From NCBI GenBank assembly GCA_000309865.1, contig AMGN01000040.1, forward strand, positions 1-46,191: a stretch of DNA of 46,191 bases. The letters are read 5' to 3'. This DNA comes from Methanobacterium sp. Maddingley MBC34. GTDB lineage: Archaea > Methanobacteriota > Methanobacteria > Methanobacteriales > Methanobacteriaceae. A program made the position numbers and the translations under genes. Below, one piece after another: positions 11,912 to 20,838 of this stretch (the stretch's first letter is position 1; every line of letters begins with the position of its first letter). The notes below the pieces were generated by a model. The model was not told the DNA's origin. It made no database searches and saw only the letters and a program-made list of their open reading frames with translations.

Positions 11912-13195
11912 ATGGATGAAACAGTACATATTGGACTTATAGGCTTTGGAACCATCGGAAGTGGCGTTGTAGCCACTTTAAACCAAAACATCCAATTATT
12001 AGAAAGTAAAGTTAATAAAAAGGTTAATCTCAAACGTATAGTGGATCTGGACATAACCACCGACCGTGGAGTGGAAGTCAACCCAGGAGTACTCTCCACC
12101 AATGTGGATGATATTCTGGAAGATGAGGAGATCGATATTGTTATTGAACTGGTTGGTGGCTACCAGCCCGCTCTGAATTTCATTTTAAAGGCCATGGAAA
12201 ATGGTAAACACGTGGTAACCGCTAACAAAGCACTTTTAGCCAAGCACTGGCAGGAAATTATGGAAAGCGCCCAGAATAATGGTGTTCGAATCTCATTTGA
12301 GGCCAGTGTCGGCGGAGGTATTCCATTACTGGCACCACTCAATGATGGGCTGGCAGCCAATAACATAGAAACCATTTACGGCATAATAAACGGAACTGCC
12401 AATTACATACTTACCAAAATGGATGCAGAAGGTCTTGATTTTGATACAGTTCTAAAAGAAGCCCAGGAGATGGGTTACGCTGAAGCAGATCCCACTTTCG
12501 ACATTGAAGGACATGACACTGCTCAGAAGCTCATAATACTTGGGATACTGGGCTTTGGAATTTACGTTGAACAGGAGAAGTTCCATGTGGAGGGTATAAC
12601 CAGGATCACCCCTGATGATATCCGTTTTGCCAGGGAAGAACTGGAAAGTGTGATTAAACTACTGGCCATTGCCCAGATAGTAGATGGTGAGCTGGAGATG
12701 AGGGTGCATCCCACTCTGGTCCCTGAAACCCATTTATTGGCATCAGTTAATGATGTCTTTAACGCGGTGTACCTGGTGGGTGATGTGGTGGGCCCAGTGC
12801 TCATGTACGGGGCAGGTGCAGGTATGATGCCCACTGCCAGTGCAGTGGTGGCAGATTGCATCGATATAATACAGGATATGGAAAGACCAGTGGCTTACGG
12901 GCCAAAAGAAACCAGGGTAGAAAGGATTAAGGATATTTCAGATGTCGAGTCCAAATATTACCTGAGAATAACTGCACTGGATGAACCAGGAGTCTTACAC
13001 TCCATATCTGGTGTTCTGAGTGATCTGGATATAAGTATTGAATCGGTGAGTCAGAGGAAAGCAGATGAAGGGGAAGCTGTGCCTATATTCATGGTAACCC
13101 ACCGTGCCCTGGAGAAAAATGTGCAGGAAGCCCTGAAACTCATTGAACAAATGGATTTTGTGAAGGAAAAAACTGTTCTTATCAGGTTACTGTAG
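11912..13195 (+). CDS. hom: Homoserine dehydrogenase with ACT domain
   Basis: A 427-residue NAD(P)-dependent enzyme reducing aspartate semialdehyde to homoserine for threonine and methionine synthesis. The Rossmann motif G-L-I-G-F-G-T-I-G-S-G-V is at residues 8-19. V-T-A-N-K-A-L-L is near 107, the G-G-G-I-P and G-I-I-N-G-T-x-N-Y-I-L signatures follow, and the catalytic Lys lies in the A-E-A-D-P-T-x-D-I-x-G-x-D-x-A-x-K region. A C-terminal ACT domain (about 349-427; L-D-E-P-G-V-L) suggests feedback control by threonine. It starts 48 bases after the nucleotidyltransferase stop, so the two may share a transcript. A good hairpin terminator follows. Confidence 0.97.
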   Translation: MDETVHIGLIGFGTIGSGVVATLNQNIQLLESKVNKKVNLKRIVDLDITTDRGVEVNPGVLSTNVDDILEDEEIDIVIELVGGYQPALNFILKAMENGKHVVTANKALLAKHWQEIMESAQNNGVRISFEASVGGGIPLLAPLNDGLAANNIETIYGIINGTANYILTKMDAEGLDFDTVLKEAQEMGYAEADPTFDIEGHDTAQKLIILGILGFGIYVEQEKFHVEGITRITPDDIRFAREELESVIKLLAIAQIVDGELEMRVHPTLVPETHLLASVNDVFNAVYLVGDVVGPVLMYGAGAGMMPTASAVVADCIDIIQDMERPVAYGPKETRVERIKDISDVESKYYLRITALDEPGVLHSISGVLSDLDISIESVSQRKADEGEAVPIFMVTHRALEKNVQEALKLIEQMDFVKEKTVLIRLL

Positions 13196-13316
13196 ATACT
13201 TAATTAAACATCTAAGATCGCCAAATAAAGAATAAAGATGGATTTAGAATAAAGAATGATTCTATTGGGATAGTTTCTATTCAATAAATTGGGATAGTTT
13301 CCATTCGATGGTTTAA

Positions 13317-13353
13317 CCCTTATACCATGAGTATAAGGGGATTTTTTAATTTT
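13317..13353 (+). terminator. Intrinsic-type terminator after hom
   Basis: Perfect 9-bp arms CCCTTATAC (13317-13325) and GTATAAGGG (13331-13339) with a 5-base loop, followed by a T-rich tail. It lies about 120 bases past the hom stop. The rest of the 13196-13470 gap shows a short tgggatagttt direct repeat and nothing else. Confidence 0.8.
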
Positions 13354-13470
13354 TATAGTATTTTTATAGTTATGTTTTTAATTTAAATGGTAATTGGTTT
13401 TGTATTTTTTTAGAAGCGTGCAACGAATAAAAATAGAAATTAAAAATAAATTGATTTAAGAACTAAAATA

Positions 13471-13794
13471 TCATGACCGAATCATGGTCAGGATCATTTT
13501 GTATTGCTCCAGGGCATGGAGGGCATGTGGTTCGTCCGCCGGCATAATGATCATGTCCCCCCTCTGGAGAGTGTTCTTTTTACCGGAAATAGTTATTTCT
13601 GCCTTCCCATCAATTATCTGGACCATTGCATCGAATGGTGCGGTGTGTTCGCTTAATCCCTCTCCTTTATCAAAGGCAAATATGGTGACGGTTCCAGTTT
13701 CTTTGCGAATTATCTCCCGACTTACAACTGCCCCTTCCTGATAATCAAGCAAATCTTCCACATTAATAACCACAGATTTCAGTTCATCATTCAT
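13471..13794 (-). CDS. Cupin-fold protein
   Basis: A single-domain cupin (107 residues from the chosen start). It shows the first cupin box as G-E-G-L-S-E-H-T-A-P-F-D-A and the second as G-D-M-I-I-M-P-A-D-E-P-H-A-L. The metal-ligand set is reduced: one His in box 1 (S-E-H-T), the second His replaced, and one His in box 2. Such small cupins often bind a ligand or metal loosely and act in detoxification or sensing. The ATG at 13794 has GAAGGTG nine bases upstream; the earlier ATG at 13812 has no such site. It stands alone, convergent with hom. Substrate unknown. Confidence 0.85.
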   Translation of the reverse strand: MNDELKSVVINVEDLLDYQEGAVVSREIIRKETGTVTIFAFDKGEGLSEHTAPFDAMVQIIDGKAEITISGKKNTLQRGDMIIMPADEPHALHALEQYKMILTMIRS

Positions 13795-13921
13795 TTTACA
13801 TGCACCTTCCATTTTAGTTTTTAGAGTATTAGCTTTAAACCATATAAATGTCGAATAGGCTTTAGCTTCATTGAATAGACTTTAACCCATTGAAAATAAT
13901 ATTCAGAGTTCACATGAGGAT

Positions 13922-14428
13922 TTAACCTTCTTCCATGAATTCAATTAACTGTTGCATGTAACCGAAGAAGTTTAAAAGGGAATCTATGTAATCCCTGGCA
14001 TCATCCACATCGTTTACATCATAATCTTTTTTGGAGAGAACATCGTCAAATCTGGCCCAAACATCTTCTTTAATGGAGTTCAGGATGAAATCCATTAGAT
14101 CATTTATATTTTCTGTTCTAACCGCTTGTGCAGCCATTTTTATAACTGGTTTTTCATTGATCTTGGAGGGTCTCAGTCCAGTGAAAGCCTTCCCTCTACC
14201 TTTCAAGTATAATCTGACTGCGGTTTCAAAGAACCAGTAGTCAGCCAGTTCCGCTGCATCTCCAGAAAGTTCCCTTACCGTGATTGTTCTTTCAAAGGCA
14301 TCCCTTAGTTCATCCTCATATTTTTCTCGGATAAATGGAAGTACATAATTGATATTTTCCATTTCCAGAGCTTCTTCAGCCGCTTTAACCACCAGTCCAT
14401 CCATACTATCACAGTGAAGTGTCATCAT
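13922..14428 (-). CDS. DUF6448-like protein
   Basis: A 168-residue, mainly helical, acidic protein beginning M-x-T-L-H-C-D-S-M-D-G-L-V-V-K-A-A. It has L-A-D-Y-W-F-F-E-T and a T-G-L-R-P pattern. These features match a family I recall as DUF6448, found in methanogens and bacteria without known function. H5-C6-D7 and the later H/E residues could bind a metal. It starts with two Met codons, either possible. It is divergent from the small ORF at 14635, with TATA-like DNA between. No operon partner is seen. Confidence 0.75.
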   Translation of the reverse strand: MMTLHCDSMDGLVVKAAEEALEMENINYVLPFIREKYEDELRDAFERTITVRELSGDAAELADYWFFETAVRLYLKGRGKAFTGLRPSKINEKPVIKMAAQAVRTENINDLMDFILNSIKEDVWARFDDVLSKKDYDVNDVDDARDYIDSLLNFFGYMQQLIEFMEEG

Positions 14429-14634
14429 CTCACCCCGCGGATATTTTCATCATCTGATATTTTAATTTAGATTAAATGTTTGGCAAAGGGATATTTATGC
14501 AGATTAATATTTGTCGGCAAATAGTATTAAATGATTCCAATTCCATCACCCTGAATAAATTTCACCAGAACAATTCCAGAACAATTAATATAGATATAAA
14601 TCCTGTTAAGAACAGAATATTAAGTGGTGATACC

Positions 14635-14916
<282 letters not shown>

Positions 14917-14979
14917 AAAAGTTTCACTGAAAAGTTTAAACCAAACTTGAGTTTAAATTCAGAATTTTATTTTTAAATT

Positions 14980-15012
14980 AAAGATCTCCAATTGAGATCT
15001 TTTAGAATTATT
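14980..15012. terminator. Bidirectional terminator hairpin
   Basis: Arms AAAGATCTC and GAGATCTTT (14980-15003, 6-base loop) lie between convergent genes. T-rich runs on either side serve each strand: tttttttag downstream on the plus strand, and poly-T on the minus strand from the aaaat stretch before it. Confidence 0.7.
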
Positions 15013-15041
15013 TTTTTAGTTTAAAATCTATTAAAATTAGC

Positions 15042-15698
15042 TTAAAATCTTTTCTGACCAAGTTTTTTAATGTCAAATATAGCAGTGTCTGCCACTGCCA
15101 TTACTGCCATCACCCCTGCCTGTATAGGGTCAGTTACCACCAGATCCGCCTTTTCGGTTACACTGCCGGGCATGTTGAGGCTGATTACTATGACGTCATG
15201 GTCTTTTTTTATCTCATCTATGGCCTCGGTGATCTTCCCTCCCATGAGGGAACCGGCAAGTACCAGTGCACCGACCCTTGGGAGTCTTCCCACTGCAGAT
15301 ACTGCCTCTGATAGGTTTTCTTCACCCACCAGGGGGATTGTGTCTACACTGATGTGTTCTCCCCTGATGTTATGACGGTCGGCCTCGGTAATGGCACCCT
15401 GGGCCACCATGGCCACTTGGGCACCGCCACCAATGATTATGATTCTTTTACCATAAACATCCTGAAGTGTAGGGCATTCTTCAACGCTCCTAACTGCTTC
15501 AACATTTCTAATGTTCTCTATTAACTTTTCCACATTCTTAACTGCCTCTAACTCAAGGTACAATGATGCGTGGTCTTTGTCCTCGACAAAGAGGTGGGTG
15601 TAGGTTATGTTAATCCCACATATGGCAGTTAATTCAGTGATGTCCCGTAGAACTCCTGGCTGGTTAACAGCCTTGATATTTATGGCAATTTCATCCAT
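15042..15698 (-). CDS. ACT domain protein with Rossmann-like C-terminal domain (DUF5612-like)
   Basis: A 218-residue protein: an N-terminal ACT domain (about 3-73; N-Q-P-G-V-L-R-D-I-T) joined to a C-terminal domain with a glycine-rich turn I-I-I-I-G-G-G-A-Q-V-A (about 86-96), G-A-L-V-L-A-G-S-L-M-G-G and a final hydrophobic helix M-A-V-M-A-V-A-D-T-A-I-F. This layout is common in Methanobacteriales and Methanococcales and I recall it as DUF5612. The ACT domain suggests amino-acid binding, probably control of amino-acid metabolism. It is a single gene ending at the hairpin shared with the convergent small ORF. Confidence 0.8.
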   Translation of the reverse strand: MDEIAINIKAVNQPGVLRDITELTAICGINITYTHLFVEDKDHASLYLELEAVKNVEKLIENIRNVEAVRSVEECPTLQDVYGKRIIIIGGGAQVAMVAQGAITEADRHNIRGEHISVDTIPLVGEENLSEAVSAVGRLPRVGALVLAGSLMGGKITEAIDEIKKDHDVIVISLNMPGSVTEKADLVVTDPIQAGVMAVMAVADTAIFDIKKLGQKRF

Positions 15699-15813
15699 TA
15701 CTGGTTATCTCCTGAAAATGACTCCTGAAAATTTCGATTTCTTAAAAAATTTCTATTTCTTAATTTAACCTACTTTCTAAATTAAATTATCGATTATGGT
15801 ATTAAGTGACAAT

Positions 15814-16629
15814 TTACAACTCCTGGCAGTGGGGACAGATATATGAAGATGTGCTTCCGGTTTTAATCTTTTCAATGGTGTTGCCACACTCAGGGCAGGC
15901 CTCACCCTCCTTATATGCCACCAGGAAGTAATCTCGATCAAATCCATTGTTCTCGCCATAAAAATCCTGTTCATATGCTAATCCCCCTATTTCCGTGGCA
16001 TTTTTAAGGTTTTCCTGAATTATACTGTGAAGATCATCCACCTTACACGTTTGCAGAGTATTAGCTACCTTTTGAGGGTGTATTTTAGCCCGGAACAGGA
16101 TATCATGTATGTAAACGTTTCCTATGCCTCCGATTTTCTTCTGGTTCAGTATTAGGTTCTTAATCTGGGAGCGTGCACTGCAGAGTTTTCTGAAATGTTC
16201 TGTGGTGAATTCTGCATCCAGGGGTGAAATTGCAATATCCTTGGTGGCATTATGGTGAGGCAATTCCTCATCTTTCAGGAGTTCTGCCCGTCCAATCCAC
16301 CAGAATTTACAGGAAAAAGCAGATCCATCTGCAAACTGGAAAAGACACTGATATTCCCCTGGTAAATCAGCACCGGATTCCAGGTAGAGGATATCGGCAC
16401 CCATCCCCAGATTCAGCAGCAGATGGTAATCATCAGATAGCTGGATGAAAATCCATTTACCTTTATTGTAAACCTTAATTACCTTTTTACCCCTGATTTT
16501 CTGGATAAACTCTTCTACGGGTAGGTTTAAAGATTTTTCCTGGCGAAGTTCGCCCTGCTGGAACTCTTTTGATGATAGTTCCTTATCCATCTGTTCAGCC
16601 AGTATTATGAGTTCTGGTAGTTCTGCCAT
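15814..16629 (-). CDS. Fpg/Nei-family DNA glycosylase with atypical N-terminus
   Basis: A 271-residue protein with the Fpg/Nei layout. It has an N-terminal M-A-E-L-P-E start, a beta-sandwich with N-K-G-K-W (the Lys that contacts lesion phosphate in Fpg), the helix-two-turn-helix G-I-G-N-V-Y-I-H-D-I-L-F-R-A-K-I-H-P (about 173-190), and a C-terminal zinc finger with C-P-E-C and C-P-H-C. In standard Fpg the mature N-terminal residue is Pro2, the lyase nucleophile; here it is Ala2, while Glu3 is kept. A primary N-terminal amine could still form a Schiff base. The start at 16629 is set by GGGGGATGTGAT before the ATG. Probably oxidised-base repair, but activity is uncertain. Confidence 0.88.
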   Translation of the reverse strand: MAELPELIILAEQMDKELSSKEFQQGELRQEKSLNLPVEEFIQKIRGKKVIKVYNKGKWIFIQLSDDYHLLLNLGMGADILYLESGADLPGEYQCLFQFADGSAFSCKFWWIGRAELLKDEELPHHNATKDIAISPLDAEFTTEHFRKLCSARSQIKNLILNQKKIGGIGNVYIHDILFRAKIHPQKVANTLQTCKVDDLHSIIQENLKNATEIGGLAYEQDFYGENNGFDRDYFLVAYKEGEACPECGNTIEKIKTGSTSSYICPHCQEL

Positions 16630-16733
16630 TATCACATCCCCCAATCCATTATCAGCACCATTAATCCATTTCAATCAATGCCATTCCATTGTCAATATAA
16701 TATATGTAATACTTGTCATTAATAAAGAAGACA

Positions 16734-17498
16734 TTAAATAGTGTTAAACACTTCTTTAGCAGTATTTATACCATTTATAGCTGCAGGGAACCCTGCATAA
16801 ACCACCATTAGAATGATAGTTTCAGTTATCTCTTCCTTGGTTAAACCTACGTTTAAACCTGCCCTGATATGGAATGCCAGTTGTGGTTGTGCTATACCCA
16901 TACAGGTGAGGGCAGCTATGGTGGCAATTTGCCTCATTTTAGGGCCCAAGTTCTTTCTACTGTAGATATCCCCGTATCCAAAGGCCACAACAAATTCTGT
17001 TAAATCAGGAGCTATATCCTGGAAGTTCTCCTTTAAAACATCCACCTGATTTTCATCCAGCTTTCCGAGCCATTCTGCACCCTGAGCAAAACGATCCCCC
17101 TCCTGTTTTTCAGGTACTGGCTGGAAATCCATATTTTTCTCCTGTAGAACTTCCTTAAGGGCATTGATCCCATTTATGGCACTGGGAAACCCACTGTAGG
17201 ATGACATCTGCAGGATAACTTCCACCAGTTCTTCTGTAGAAACACCCACATTCAGTGCCCCGTTTATATGCACCTTTAATTGAGGAGCGGCATTGCCCAT
17301 GGCAGTTAATCCGGCCACCACTGCAATTTCCTTCTCTTTCAGGGTGGTTCCCTGTCTACAGTAGATGTCTCCAAATGAAAATTCAATAACATACTTAGCC
17401 AGATCAGGTGCAATATCTTCTAAACTTTCAACCACTGCTTCTCCTGCTTCACCATCAATTTCTTTAAGTTTTTCCCAGCCACGATTATAGCGGTCCAT
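16734..17498 (-). CDS. Tandem carboxymuconolactone decarboxylase-like protein
   Basis: A 254-residue protein with two AhpD/CMD-type units (about 43-112 and 176-246). Each has G-D-I-Y, then a helix with L-T-x-M-G and H-I-x-x-x-L-N-V-G, and the shared ending S/A-G-F-P-S/A-A-I-N-G-I. The AhpD C-x2-C pair is absent. Such double-CMD proteins in methanogens are usually linked to peroxide or quinone-type redox chemistry but the substrate is not known. It lies on the same strand as the FMN-binding gene with about 70 bases between, and could be co-expressed as part of an oxidative stress group. Confidence 0.87.
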   Translation of the reverse strand: MDRYNRGWEKLKEIDGEAGEAVVESLEDIAPDLAKYVIEFSFGDIYCRQGTTLKEKEIAVVAGLTAMGNAAPQLKVHINGALNVGVSTEELVEVILQMSSYSGFPSAINGINALKEVLQEKNMDFQPVPEKQEGDRFAQGAEWLGKLDENQVDVLKENFQDIAPDLTEFVVAFGYGDIYSRKNLGPKMRQIATIAALTCMGIAQPQLAFHIRAGLNVGLTKEEITETIILMVVYAGFPAAINGINTAKEVFNTI

Positions 17499-17570
17499 GT
17501 TATTCTACTCCCTATATTTAATGTGCACTTTAAACTCCAAATTTAATTAACTTTAATCATTTCATCCAGA

Positions 17571-18050
17571 TTAATATCCTGATTTTTTACCAGTAATTTC
17601 TTCTACTTCCACTTTTATCATCAGCACCTTATTCAGGGCATCATCAGAGTATTCAAATAATTTCCCATCAGATTCATCTGATTTCAGAGAATATTTGGCC
17701 ATTATTATATCAAAGGCTTCCTTTTTCCCAGGAAGATCATCAATTAGATGCGCCTTGCCAGAACCAATAACACTCAGATATTTCATACCCCAATTACAGG
17801 GATTATCAGAGCTTACCATTTCGGTTTTGATGTCCATCTGGAAACAAATATTGTTATTCACCTTCAAAATGTCAATTTTGTATCCTTCATCTGCTGAATG
17901 AAGATACAATGTGTTGTCTTTATAACCAAAGTTCATTGGCACTATGTATGGTTTTTCACCATCGGATAAAGCAATTCGACAAATTTCAGCTTCTTTTAAT
18001 ATTCTTTGGATAGTCTTTGGGTCTGTTATTTCTTTGTCACTTCTTCTCAT
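17571..18050 (-). CDS. Pyridoxamine 5'-phosphate oxidase-family (NimA-like) flavoprotein
   Basis: A split-barrel flavin-binding protein (159 residues) starting M-R-R-S-D-K-E-I-T-D, the usual start of the NimA-like group. It then has I-C-R-I-A-L-S-D-G-x-x-P-Y-I-V-P-M-N-F-G-Y and L-Y-L-H-S-A-x-x-G-x-K-I-D, the FMN-contact segment. The ATG at 18050 follows GGAAGGAAGAA; the Met at 18068 would add six residues. Members reduce nitroimidazoles or bind F420/FMN or heme, so the exact reaction cannot be told. Only 31 bases separate it from the DUF2284 gene upstream, so they likely form one unit. Confidence 0.88.
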   Translation of the reverse strand: MRRSDKEITDPKTIQRILKEAEICRIALSDGEKPYIVPMNFGYKDNTLYLHSADEGYKIDILKVNNNICFQMDIKTEMVSSDNPCNWGMKYLSVIGSGKAHLIDDLPGKKEAFDIIMAKYSLKSDESDGKLFEYSDDALNKVLMIKVEVEEITGKKSGY

Positions 18051-18081
18051 GCCATTTCTTCCTTCCATACAATAAGAACAT

Positions 18082-18585
18082 TCACCTAATTAAAACGAAT
18101 CCATACCGATTTTGCACTTCCCCTTCAGATTTCAACACCCCAATAGGCAAATTTAGTTCTTGAACAGTTTTAAATACATCAATTCCTAACATTTCTTCGC
18201 ATGGCCTTATCTTTTTAGGATACTTGCATTTTAAACCTTTATTAACATCACATTCCCTGCAATAATTACATGCTCTCAATGTAAAAGCAAAATAGAACCC
18301 ATCTAAGAACAGCTCCCTTTCTATATCCAAACACGCACGAGTTAAATCATGAGAATCATTCGCATGTAATAAAAATATTTGTTCATATCTTTTTATCGTT
18401 TCTTCAGCTTCATCCACACTAAAGCCCCTATCCTCACATTTTATCGTTACTCCGTTTGAAGAATCACATCCCCATCGACAGGTTAAGCGTGCCCTTCTAT
18501 CAAAATAAATATCCTCAGTGTTTATCAAAATAATATCATTCATCTTGTGTTTTTTTGCGATTTCTTCATACTTGGAAATGTCCAT
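18082..18585 (-). CDS. DUF2284 predicted metal-binding protein
   Basis: A 167-residue protein with nine cysteines, at 36, 40, 50, 85, 106, 109, 112, 120 and 129. The stretch C-N-Y-C-R-E-C...C-K-Y-P-K-K-I-R-P-C-E-E-M is the DUF2284 hallmark and probably holds an Fe-S cluster or zinc. C-R-W-G-C near the start is another conserved pair. Codon use is more AT-rich than in the hom or ehb genes, which fits the accessory nature of this stretch. It is just upstream of the NimA-like gene on the same strand. Function unknown. Confidence 0.87.
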   Translation of the reverse strand: MDISKYEEIAKKHKMNDIILINTEDIYFDRRARLTCRWGCDSSNGVTIKCEDRGFSVDEAEETIKRYEQIFLLHANDSHDLTRACLDIERELFLDGFYFAFTLRACNYCRECDVNKGLKCKYPKKIRPCEEMLGIDVFKTVQELNLPIGVLKSEGEVQNRYGFVLIR

Positions 18586-18830
18586 TATTTTTCCCTCATT
18601 ATGTATTATGGTATGCTAAATAAATTATTATTGATACTAATTCAGATTGGTTTAATATTTCGAGGAGTTCAGGATCAAGAAGTGATAAAGAGATCAAAGA
18701 CATGTCTCGACCCCTTTATGTAATGAATAACGAGATGGATGTGTAAAAGTCCAATTATCAAAAGTAGATTTAACTCTTTTTGGAAAATAGATAAGATGAT
18801 TATAGATAATAAATCGTTTTATTGAGTTAT

Positions 18831-20786
18831 TTACCCATGTTTATTAATGGAATTAGATAATGCCAGTGCAACCACACTGGCAAATGCATCAATCAAATGT
18901 TTCTCCCTATTATCCATATTAACATTGGGAGCAATAGCCATAACACCCAAATTACCCTTTTGAACTTTCAATGGAATATGGTACCACTTCGAAGAAGATA
19001 ATGTATCAGTTCCACATCCTGCGGATTTTTTATGTTCATAAACCCAGTTTGAAACACCCATTTCATGATCATCATAATTTTTATCATTCCCAAACCGTGA
19101 AACAATTTTCAGATTATTTTCTTCATCAGGAAGAAGTATTAATACATCGTAATTGAAGGATTCAGATATATACGTGGTGCTTCTATCTAAAATGTCATTC
19201 AAATCCTGAGAAATTAATAGATCCTTACTAAAATCATACAATGAGGATATAAATGCTTCTCGTTGCCGAGTATATTCAACTTGCTTTTTAACAGTGTCTG
19301 CCAGTAAACTGGTAATTATACCCACCACAAATAACACTAAGAACGTGGGTATGAACCGTACATCATCAACAGTGAACGTATAAAATGGGGGGACAAAGAA
19401 AAAATCAAAGACTGCAACTGCCAGTAATGAAGCTAAAATTCCTGCTTTCCTCCCGGCCAGCATCCCGGTAAGTGCCACAGGTATGATGAAGATCATGGGT
19501 ATGTTAATAGCTTCAATGAATGGTTGTAACATTAGACAGATTATAAGCGTGGCTCCAATGCTTATGAAACTGACTGTGTATGGTTTCCAATCAAATTTTG
19601 TATCTGAATCTTTTTCTTCTAAATTTGAATCTTTAGATCTGCCCTCATTCTCCACAACCAAAACCTGTGCATCACTTTTCTGGATTACTTTATTGATTAT
19701 GGAACCTTCTATAAGTTCCTGGAGACGGGTTCTTCGTGAATGTCCCATTAAAATAAGTGTAATATTCTTTGACTGGGCAAATGATACTATTTCATCTGAA
19801 ATAGATCCAGTTAAACGAAAGACCTTGCCATCGAGTTCATCGGCAAGTTTAAGGTTGTTTTCAAGTTGTTGGATCTCTCCTTGTCTTAGTCTGAATTTAT
19901 AAGATGGTTCAACATACACTGCGAACCATTCTGCATTAAAACGATCCGCAAACCTGTGCGCTATTCGAATTAACCTTTTAGAAGACACATTAGGACTTAT
20001 ACATACCATTATACGATTGCTGGTTTCCCATGGCCCTAATATATTTTCTTTTTTAAGATAGTAGTCCATGTCATAGTCCACATGTACCGTGGCGTATCTC
20101 AGGGCCATTTCCCTTAAGGCAACCAGATTTTTTTCTGTGAAAAAGTTTTCCATGGCCTGTTTAGCTTTGTCTGGTATGTAAACCTTCCCTTCTTTGAGTC
20201 TCTCCAGTAATTCATCAATGGGGAGATCAACCAGTTCTATCTTATCTGCTAACTCCACAATTTTATCAGGGACAGTTTCTCTAACTTCCACACCGGTAAT
20301 CTGCCGTACAATATCGTTGATACTTTCGATGTGCTGGATGTTGAGAGTGGAATAGACGTTGATCCCTGCACTGAGGAGTTCATCCACATCCTGATAACGT
20401 TTAAGGTGGCGCGACCCTGGAACGTTGTTATGGGCCAGTTCATCCACCAGCACATAATCTGGTTTCCTTTCCAGAACCTGGTCTATATCCATCTCATCCA
20501 GAATGATCCCCCTGTAATCTATCTTCTGGCGGGGGATCACTTCCAATCCTTTAAGGAGTTCTCTGGTTTCTGATCTTCCATGGGTTTCGGCAATACCCAC
20601 CACTACATCTTTCCCCTGTTTATGGAGAACATGCGCTTCGGAGAGCATTCTGTAAGTTTTTCCAACTCCTGCCACATATCCCAGGAATATCTTCAGGTGT
20701 CCCCTTCGGTGATCCTTCCTGCTCTCTTCTTTTTGAATTAAACTCAGGAGCTGGTCCGGGTCGGGTCTCTGGTGTTCTTCATTCAT
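18831..20786 (-). CDS. kdpD: KdpD-like sensor lacking the histidine kinase
   Basis: A 651-residue protein with the sensory half of KdpD: the KdpD N-terminal domain with Walker A G-Y-V-A-G-V-G-K-T (36-44) and V-D-E-L-A-H-N-N (114-121), a universal-stress-protein domain (about 256-378, ending L-I-L-M-G-H-S...V-L-V-V), four membrane helices (about 404-495, DUF4118) and a GAF domain (about 525-645). It stops right after GAF where bacterial KdpD (about 890 residues) enters HisKA and HATPase. No kinase remnant or KdpE gene follows in the 245-bp gap. In bacteria the USP part can bind c-di-AMP. It likely senses K+ or nucleotide state and acts on KdpFABC or an unknown partner. It lies 52 bases after kdpC. 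Confidence 0.93.
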   Translation of the reverse strand: MNEEHQRPDPDQLLSLIQKEESRKDHRRGHLKIFLGYVAGVGKTYRMLSEAHVLHKQGKDVVVGIAETHGRSETRELLKGLEVIPRQKIDYRGIILDEMDIDQVLERKPDYVLVDELAHNNVPGSRHLKRYQDVDELLSAGINVYSTLNIQHIESINDIVRQITGVEVRETVPDKIVELADKIELVDLPIDELLERLKEGKVYIPDKAKQAMENFFTEKNLVALREMALRYATVHVDYDMDYYLKKENILGPWETSNRIMVCISPNVSSKRLIRIAHRFADRFNAEWFAVYVEPSYKFRLRQGEIQQLENNLKLADELDGKVFRLTGSISDEIVSFAQSKNITLILMGHSRRTRLQELIEGSIINKVIQKSDAQVLVVENEGRSKDSNLEEKDSDTKFDWKPYTVSFISIGATLIICLMLQPFIEAINIPMIFIIPVALTGMLAGRKAGILASLLAVAVFDFFFVPPFYTFTVDDVRFIPTFLVLFVVGIITSLLADTVKKQVEYTRQREAFISSLYDFSKDLLISQDLNDILDRSTTYISESFNYDVLILLPDEENNLKIVSRFGNDKNYDDHEMGVSNWVYEHKKSAGCGTDTLSSSKWYHIPLKVQKGNLGVMAIAPNVNMDNREKHLIDAFASVVALALSNSINKHG

Positions 20787-20838
20787 TTTCTTATTTTTCC
20801 AATTCTCCTCAATTTTTTCCCAGTTTTCCCATCTGCCA

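Noticed and set aside
14476..14634. Upstream extension of the small ORF at 14635
   Set aside because: Asn/Ile-rich translation, no ribosome site, and TATA-like DNA lies within it.
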